This document shows, one piece after another, positions 58,001 to 64,000 of a DNA stretch of 64,000 bases. The stretch is taken from positions 41,942,245 to 42,006,244 of the forward strand of contig CM023450.1 of the NCBI GenBank assembly GCA_013339765.2. The letters run 5' to 3'. Source of the DNA: Haemaphysalis longicornis (lineage: Eukaryota > Arthropoda > Arachnida > Ixodida > Ixodidae). Under the pieces are notes generated by a model. That model saw only the letters and a list, made by a program, of their open reading frames with translations, was not told the origin of the DNA and did not search any database. Each line of letters opens with the position of its first letter. Position 1 is the first letter of the stretch. A program made the position numbers and the translations under genes.

Positions 58001-61000
58001 TCCCGCGGAGCCGATGCCGCGGCATTCGAATCGCCAACACCAGTCTACGCACGTCACTTTGTTGACTGCTGTTTCACCGCCTGTGTATTCTTTAGTTGTT
58101 AGAGGAGCACAAGTTTGCTCCAATAAACTTGTTTTTTCTTCAAGACAGCTGCGTCGTCTTTGGCTACGTGACAATAGTTTCATGTGATTACTTGCTTTAT
58201 TTCAACGTGTGTGGTATGATGAGTGTGACATCCGCAATAAAATGGCGTAGGCCATAAGTATGAGATTTTTTATTTAGTTGCTGTTGTCCAAAATGCAGAA
58301 GAAAATTTTTTTTGCTGATAAGCATTCTTGAGAGGGCCTGTGGTCTGTAGCCTGTTTTTTTTTTTAATTACGGCATTCGTTTCTCATGCCAAATCGATTG
58401 AGCATTGAAAGAACGATACTCTCGAGCCCACAAAACTTAAAAAAAAAAAAGGCCAGAAAGCGGTAAACGAAAATTCTACTAGAAAGGCACGTTCGTTTCT
58501 TCGCCACCAGTACGAAGGTCCTTCACTTGTGCACACTGCTATGATGATTTTAAAATTGGGTGTAGCAGTGGATGCACGCGTCGCTATGAAATAACGTAAC
58601 AAAAGTCACGATAACGAGCACACCATGCGACAGCGTCTACCTCACTTGGAGTTGCGTGCCTGTAGATGAAGCAATAAAACTGCAGCGAGAACAAATATAT
58701 TTTTAACTCTTCATGTACTTTAACTGTTCATGTACTTCAAGGACAGCGGTAACTCTTAATGTACTTAACGCTGTCCCGATACGCTTTGAGTAACCCTCGT
58801 CAACTTTGTGCATTGTAGGATATTTAGGCGTTTATACGGGTAGAATTTACGATTTCCCTCTTTCAAAGTTACCTACCTGCTTCATAGCTGGCGCTCCTTT
58901 CAACAACTAATTCAAACGCAAATATTGCATTAGAAATAAAACGAGATATTTTTTTGGCTCGCAGACATAAAGGTACTGTGACATAGTGTAAATATTAGGG
59001 AGCGATTATTTAAATATTATAAGACAGTGATCACGCAAGGGTAAATCAGGGGTCAGGGAAGAAAATGACTTACAATTGCGGCCCCTTTTGTGTGTTGCAT
59101 GGCACTTCGACTGTGAGCTTCCCAAATCCAGGGCGCTTTGGCAGGGCACCGTTCTGCCTTGTCGGCATTGTGACTCAGGCCCCTCAGCGGCGGCTGCTCT
59201 GGGCAGCCGCCGCCCAGGGAAAAAGCGGCCGTGGACGCAATGGAGGGGCTTTAGTTGTGACCGAGCTCGAAGATGGCAGTCGGGTATTTGTTACTGTCGC
59301 GAGCGCCGTCTGCCTATGGCAGTGCTGGTGATCGTCATGCCTTCACGTGTAGGATGAAGTCTGGAACTCGCTTGGCAAGCCGCAGCGTGCCCTTTTCGTC
59401 AACTCCCTGTTACCCAGTTTCCTAGGTTAGTGAAAAATACCGCAGAACGAATCTGCCCAATCGCAGAGGAGCAAATGACTGTCTGCAGCCCCGCTTTCTG
59501 AAGGGGACACGCGGTGTGCGCAAGCTGAGCCCATTCAATTGACCCAGGCCAACACCCTCCCGGGCTCCACAGAAACGTGAAAAAAGGATGAAGGGGTGAC
59601 GCGCAGAAGAGGGGAATACTTTGCTAAGCGCCTCATCCACAAAGGCCCTCTGCCCAACCACGACATTCATCCAGCTTTCGCCCAATACGCAGACTCATCG
59701 CTTTATTCAGTTAATGACTGCCACCGCCGCTTGCACGTGGCTCTGCTTACACATACAAAGATCGTCTTTTCCCCGGACATACCGTGACGAGTCAATCTTC
59801 TCTGCTGAGAACGATTCAGCCGGCCAATTATTCTCTGTATGGCGACATGCCACACACAAAGGGACACAACGCACGCCTTTGGCGTCCCGTGCGCTGAGCG
59901 TACCAGAGGGCTGCCATCGCTTTTGGAGCTGCACCCCTGACCCTGGCGCTTCGTTTTGTGTAAGCACCAATGCGTTAGGACATGCATTGGGTCGTGAATG
60001 TTATTGATAGTGGCACGTCCGAAGGATATGCGCCTTTGTTCACAGGCAGGCGACGTACCAGGCAGCACGGCGCCGGACGGCAAAATTTCGGAAGGGGGAG
60101 GGGGGTGCTGAACCCCGGTCCGCCCCCCACCCCCGGCTACGCCACTGGTTGCGACGGGCGGATAGAGGAACCCGCATGAGGGGGGCAAACTAGACGAACG
60201 GCGAGATCACAACAGCGACTAGAACCCAAACCTTGATCGAGATCTTACCGAAAGTCGCAAGAAAATCGCCGTCATTCATAATTTTCTCTTGCTACGAGCC
60301 TGGGAAGTTCGCCAATGTGGTGAAAAGGAGGCACTATGCGCGGCGCTGTGGGTAGAATATGGTTCTTAAAAACTACGGAGTGAGGAGGGGAGAGGGGTGC
60401 AGTGAAAATTTCAGGGGGGGGGGTTCGACCCCCCCTTCCGGCTACGCCACTGCTTTTACGTCAAATGTACCTGCAGTTTTTTTTTTTTTCGCTAAACAAC
60501 GAGGAGATGTATGACAAGCGCCAGCGGTTAATGAGTTTCGAACAGTTATGACTATTCAAACCGCTTGGTTTTCGGAGCCTCTGCGGGACGCCCTACGACG
60601 AAACACCGGGCTCTACTTGAGTCAATTATCTCGTGTCACCGCCTGATTCTGGCAGTCGTTTGACATCGATCGTTACAGCGAGCTACGACGACAAGGCGAG
60701 CCCCTGAAGCACTCTGCACTTAAAAGCTAAAACAGTCGCAACCCCGCGCTTCTTAGCGCCGCACGCTTCCGTTTGTTAGTTTCACGGCACGACGCCAAAG
60801 CTTTGCGGAACAGCTTGACCGACACGAGACACGAGCAAGGGCTTGCGTGCTCTCTGTCTACGTAGCGTCCGTCGTTTCGTTTACATCTTTGTGGGCAACA
60901 TTATTTCGAGCAATTCAATCTGAAGGCGCCAAACACGCAACGATGATCACTCCTGGCATACTTATAAGGGCTAGTGCTGCGCCAAATCAAATTGCATTAA

Positions 61001-62664
61001 GACAGAAATGGTATACATCTTGTGCCAAAATGCCCCTTCTTCTGACTAACTGTGTTGGAACTGCGTCGAAACGGTGAAGTGAAACGAAGAAGAGAGGGAC
61101 TGAGAGAGAAAAACGATTTCTAGGACCAGCGTGCAGGGGTTTAACTCTGTCCGACAAGTTAAAAAAAAAAAAAGAGTGGAAACGGATTGTCATGTTTCCA
61201 TAAAACACCAGCCATCATACTGGTACAGGCCTCGGGGTCGGTGCTAGCAGGTTATTTTGTGCTGAGTAACCTCACCCGCCCCATTTCTCCCTATTCCGTC
61301 CCTCCCCTTAAACCTGAAAGTTGGGCAAGTTGGTTTTGACTTGACACTATATTGGCAGCGAAAGAGACACGGACCAAAAAGACAGGACAATCGTCGTAAA
61401 TGCTTCTTTCTTGGTCCGTGTATGTTTCGCTGCCAGTGTGGTGTCAAGTCCATCCCTCCTCGTCACTCTCTCCTTCACTCTGCCGTCAACAACAGCGCCG
61501 CGGGATTTCGGCGGAATGGCAGTATACTGTCAGGGCAGCAAAAATTTACGGGCTACCATTCCAATGGTGCAAATCACTAAAATTGCCATGTCCTTCGCTG
61601 GCCAACCGCCATCGCAGAGCGGCCGGGACGGCCATGAATTTTTCGCACCGCCGCTTCCTTGGGCGTAACGCAAGGAGTGGCACAGTGACGGCGAGCTCAC
61701 CGATGAGGCTCTGGTCGGTGGCCTTGGGGAAGTGGCTCTCCTCGTCGAGCAGCGCGAGCAGGCCCAGCGGCCGTCCGAGGAACATGTCCAGGACGGGCCG
61801 GTTGTCGCCGAAGGACACCGGCTGCACGCTGAGGCCCTCGTTGAGGTACTCCTGCTGCTCCCACGCGAACACGTGCTGGTTGAAGAAGAACTGGATCTGC
61901 TCGTTGGCGATGTTGATGCACAGCTGCTCCAGGGAGTTCTTCTGCAGGTCCTCGAAGCCGAAGATGTCCAGCAGCGCCACCGACAGCGGAAGGCCTCTGA
62001 GCAGTGGGATACGAAAGAAAAGAGAGCGTGGTGACTCGCACCGCAAGGGCGATACGGGGGGCTCTGAAACGAACGAACTGTACAGGAACCGCCAAGCAAG
62101 AGAACTGACTTCGTAAGGCTGAGCTTCTCGTGCATTCTCCTGGCGTTACGAGCTGCAGTACGGCACCATACATTGCACAATTCGCGAAAGTACCACAAGC
62201 ATTGATAAAAACGTGCCTCAATGATAACGCAATACCCCTGGACTGTAAAATTTCCCCCGCCAATCCTATTGTGGAACTCCGTTTACGCAGGTGTCATCTA
62301 CAGCGGGATCAGTAATCGCGGTCAGTAATTCCTTAACTATTAAGAACGCAGCTTTCTGCTCGCTAATTTAGCCTGTAATCGATTGCGAGAGGTTCGAGCA
62401 GCGGGAGAGCGCGAGGAAGAAGAGGGGATCGAGAATACAAGTGGGTAGCTGACATGGCGATGCGTCCCAGGGCCAGGTGCCGGTTGATCTGGTTGACGAT
62501 CCAGTCGAAGAGGCGCGCGTACAGCGCCTTGGCCATGGCGTCCCTGGCGCTCTCGGCCTCCTGTGCCGAGTTGCAGCGCGTGATCACCTCGCCGCGCATC
62601 ACCATGCTGCTCGAGGTGAGCGCGTCCCGCAGCGCGTTGCCCTGTAGGCCCAGCAGCTGCGCCA
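43047..62664 (-). CDS. MYO3: Class III (NINAC-like) unconventional myosin, 3' part: motor C-half, IQ and tail
   Basis: Eleven minus-strand exons in coding order: 62454-62664, 61701-61996, 56299-56387, 54892-55059, 53191-53459, 51529-51640, 51223-51376, 49587-49705, 46741-46886, 43605-43717, 43047-43288. All phases agree and give 638 visible residues. Motor landmarks: RGEVITRCNSAQEAESARDA, LDIFGFE (switch II, about 79-85), NEQIQFFFNQHVFAWEQQEY, SNALQFTIRHHAGK, PHFVRCLKPND (about 290-300) and LRYTGVLETIYIRQQGFSHR. The lever has FLKYYHVEYL, a class III hallmark, and an IQ-like AQSAVRRWLAKR (about 406-417). The short tail ends with two related boxes, YQFKKILRK and FDFRKLLRKT. Intron 53190-51641 starts with GC. 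Class III myosins carry an N-terminal kinase and act in actin protrusions and arthropod photoreceptors. That kinase and the first half of the motor would lie beyond the window; I found no exon in 62665-64000. Confidence 0.93.
44218..45003. mobile_element. Tigger/pogo-like MITE, about 786 bp
   Basis: Both ends carry GATAAACGGAAAT in inverted orientation. The right-end complement begins CAGTAGACTCTCGATAAACG after TA, the classic pogo/Tigger start; the left begins CAATCGCGATAAACGGAAAT after TA. No transposase frame. It lies in the intron 43718-46740 of the myosin gene. Confidence 0.65.
45664..46700. mobile_element. Possible inverted-ended element, about 1 kb
   Basis: GCCACTTGT plus TATAGGGACTGGGCGGC on the left recur inverted on the right as GCCACTTGT, a 22-base insert and TATAGGGACCGGGCAGC. 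I could not define a target duplication, so the borders are approximate. Confidence 0.35.
50211..50810 (+). mobile_element. T2/Kolobok-like family B, copy 3
   Basis: A 600-bp element between TTAA at 50207-50210 and 50811-50814, in the same orientation as copy 1. Ends AGGAGTAGTGACACGAGATT and, complemented, AGGAGTACTGACAGGAAATT. It lies in the myosin intron 49706-51222. Confidence 0.88.
51934..52072. mobile_element. Foldback element, about 45-bp arms
   Basis: The left arm AGAATTCAATGTTAATGTG, CACTGCATATTTGGACAGGG is inverted at the right end (complement: TAATTCAATATTAACGTGCG, CTGCGTATTTGGACGAGGGA). It lies in the myosin intron 51641-53190. Confidence 0.7.
52501..53010. mobile_element. hAT-like MITE with 8-bp target duplication
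   Basis: AGATCAGT at 52493-52500 recurs at 53011-53018. The element starts CTAGGGTTGCCACCT and its other end reads AGGGTTGCCACCT in complement. 510 bp with no coding frame and a poly(C) stretch near 52950. It lies in the myosin intron 51641-53190. Confidence 0.75.
53189..53190 (-). other. Non-canonical GC splice donor of the myosin III gene
   Basis: The exon 53191-53459 ends AAG AG and is followed by GCGAGT. Splicing here to the acceptor before 51640 gives LLKRYGFLAF, the conserved family sequence, in phase. The GT three bases further on would give the wrong phase. Confidence 0.75.
57003..57060. repeat. CACGTAGCCAGG repeat terminus with poly-T/poly-G
   Basis: GGCACGTAGCCAGGATTTT, then a T run and a G run. 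It resembles the GTGGCGTAGCCGG termini seen (complement) at 60135-60147 and 60440-60452, so it is probably an end of a dispersed hAT-like repeat. Confidence 0.45.
57112..57608. mobile_element. T2/Kolobok-like family C, copy 2 (diverged)
   Basis: A 497-bp unit between TTAA at 57108-57111 and 57609-57612. The left end AGGATATGAAGACAAAACAC resembles the family C left end; the right-end complement reads GCCCCTTTGAAGACAAATTA. It lies in the myosin intron 56388-61700. Confidence 0.65.
57613..61337. other. Myosin intron, mostly unassigned
   Basis: It contains a poly(T) run near 58360, a short TTCATGTACTT direct repeat near 58710-58765, two GGCTACGCCACTG termini (60135-60147, 60440-60452) and G-rich runs beside them. 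I found no myosin exon or other gene here. Confidence 0.4.
60135..60452 (-). repeat. Two CAGTGGCGTAGCC repeat termini
   Basis: The complement of 60135-60147 and of 60440-60452 reads CAGTGGCGTAGCC, each followed by a G-rich then C-rich run and CTTCCGAAATTTT or CTGAAATTTTC. These look like two related ends about 300 bp apart in the same orientation. CAGTGGCGTA-type ends are known from hAT elements. Confidence 0.45.
61338..61450. mobile_element. Foldback element, about 40-bp arms
   Basis: The left arm GACTTGACACTATATTGGCA, GCGAAAGAGACACGGACC is inverted at the right end (complement GACTTGACACCACACTGGCA, GCGAAACATACACGGACC), with a short A/G-rich centre. It lies 3' of the myosin exon at 61701-61996, in its intron. 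Confidence 0.7.
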
Positions 62665-63094
62665 CTGCGACGACACGGCAAGGGCAAATAAGAGGTTCTG
62701 GAGGTCACGTAGTCAATACGCGCTTCGGGCACATTGATCGGTGACAACGGGTGCACTGCGCGAGCGGACCGTTTTGCGAACAGCCGATCAAGAGAAAAAA
62801 AGAAAAAAAAATGTTGCAGAAGCTTCTACGCTGGAATTGAGAGATAAAGGGGTAAGTTGCTCTGCTGTACGTCACGCCCCTTAAAAATCTTCTTCACTAC
62901 TACACACACAGGCATTGCTGGGAAGACATTTTTAAAAGCGCCATATAAGAAGCGTGATACCAAATAAAAAGACCCTAGAGCCTTTCTTTCATAGGACCCC
63001 ATGTATCAGTTTTCTAACAAGTTTGGAGACGGACTTGGCTATTCTATTCGTCCTTCTACCGTAAGCGAACACTACCAAATTTCCCCGGAAACGC

Positions 63095-63500
63095 TTGCGG
63101 GCACCTGGAATGACAAAGTTAAAATCTCCGGCGCATCACACGAGCACTCATACCCCCGTGTGGTTTAAATCTCCCTGGTATTCACCAAGAGGAGACAAGG
63201 GCTGTCCCTCCTGGCCATCGCAGTACCGTGGCCTTATGGTTTTACCTGCCCATTCTACGACTCCGCCATACAGGACGTCAATTTGCCGCATCTGCTGTGG
63301 ACCTGTCTGGGACTGCACCAAGTCCGACTGCAGTACCTTCATGTAACCGGTTTATATCCTGGCCGCCCTCCGGAGCTACACCGCTGGGTGCATGGAACAT
63401 TTCACCGAGAACTCGTGAACTTCACACACGAAGCTAATCTGTTCGTGTCTGTGAACACGTTCATTTATCACGCCACAGGGCAAACCTTAGAAATAAAAAA
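63095..63500 (+). mobile_element. LINE 3' fragment with Cys/His knuckle and A-rich tail
   Basis: The forward frame reads CPFYDSAIQDVNLPHLLWTC. This is the CxxC-H-C knuckle at the end of RNase-H LINE proteins with the second Cys changed to Tyr. RWVHGTFHRELVNF follows, then AAATAAAAAAAAAC near 63490. It is upstream (in myosin orientation) of the first visible myosin exon. Confidence 0.55.
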
Positions 63501-64000
63501 AAACACGATATTACCGCGAACCATGTCTTGTTTGTTTATGTTTTGTTATTTGCGGCTGGCCACGCCCGGTTATCTTATCCTGTTATTTATCTTATCGTGT
63601 TTCAAGCTGAGCGCGAGTTTGTTATTTGGCCAATACTCTCGCGGCTATAGATCTCCGGTGTTCCACATAAAATCTGCGGCGAACGCGCGTGAAGAGCAAA
63701 TAGAAAATATACAGCTCTGACCGCGTTTCCGGTTCCGCTGATGTGGTTCCGAGGCACTTGCGTGCGCGCCGATCTGGTGCAGCTACCGTGCACGCTCGAG
63801 CGGGGGGCAGCGCAGTCTCCATGGCATCAACGTCCAACGCGTGATGCGTTATTATTTACGCCGCCGGTTCTCGCACTGAACGGATCCACTTTGACGCGGA
63901 TGACGGGCAGGGGAGGCTAAGCTGTGTTGAGCAAATCGGCAGAACGCCAACCGTCCAGCCAGCCTCGGGGGGGCCCCGAACCAGGACACTAGAGACGCGG
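63501..64000. other. Gene-free stretch at the right edge, nothing recognised
   Basis: Short overlapping frames only. No myosin exon motif could be found on the minus strand here. Confidence 0.35.

Noticed and set aside
61697..62263. Minus-strand frame of 188 codons over a myosin exon
   Set aside because: It is out of frame with the conserved LDIFGFE...NEQIQFFFNQ sequence on the same strand.

Overview
The window looks like nuclear DNA from a chelicerate, most likely a hard tick (inference). The evidence is split genes with long introns, GT-AG junctions, AATAAA poly(A) signals, dense RTE-type LINE debris ending in (GAT)n or (GATAAA)n tails, RNase-H LINEs ending in AATAAAG-(CT)n, Penelope-like fragments, many small inverted-repeat transposons and many long poly-G/poly-C runs. 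Nothing suggests a bacterial, plasmid or phage origin.

Four split protein genes can be supported by exon-phase bookkeeping. (1) 9840-14479 (+): a secreted Tyr/Gly/Ser-rich protein with a charged helical C-terminal half; its frame breaks near 13300. (2) 25988-34441 (+): a complete five-exon ABHD1/ABHD3-type alpha/beta hydrolase of 398 residues with an N-terminal membrane anchor. (3) 38349-42066 (+): a complete five-exon, 236-residue protein with a coiled coil and a C-terminal CAP-Gly domain. (4) 43047-62664 (-): the last eleven recognisable exons (638 residues) of a class III (NINAC-like) myosin; its N-terminal part lies outside the window. Genes 3 and 4 converge tail to tail.

Layout: 1-1545 RNase-H LINE; 2509-6172 RTE LINE split by a 1.6 kb TTAA-flanked element; 6353-9300 repeat debris; 9840-14499 secreted-protein gene; 14500-25985 transposon-rich intergenic DNA including a 150-bp tandem array carrying two nested insertions; 25988-34731 hydrolase gene, with a 0.87 kb ACGC/CA-type repeat in intron 1; 35100-37353 foldback element and Penelope-like remnants; 38349-42066 CAP-Gly gene; 43047-62664 myosin III; 63095-63500 LINE 3' end.

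The most unusual theme is a set of seven insertions in at least four sequence families, all fitting the pattern TTAA|AGGRR with inverted ends, one of them preserved only at its right end. That pattern matches the T2/Kolobok superfamily of non-autonomous elements. One copy sits in the RTE reverse transcriptase so cleanly that removing it with one TTAA re-joins the frame. A second theme is a group of 115-590 bp near-palindromic foldback insertions. The four genes show no obvious functional link to each other.
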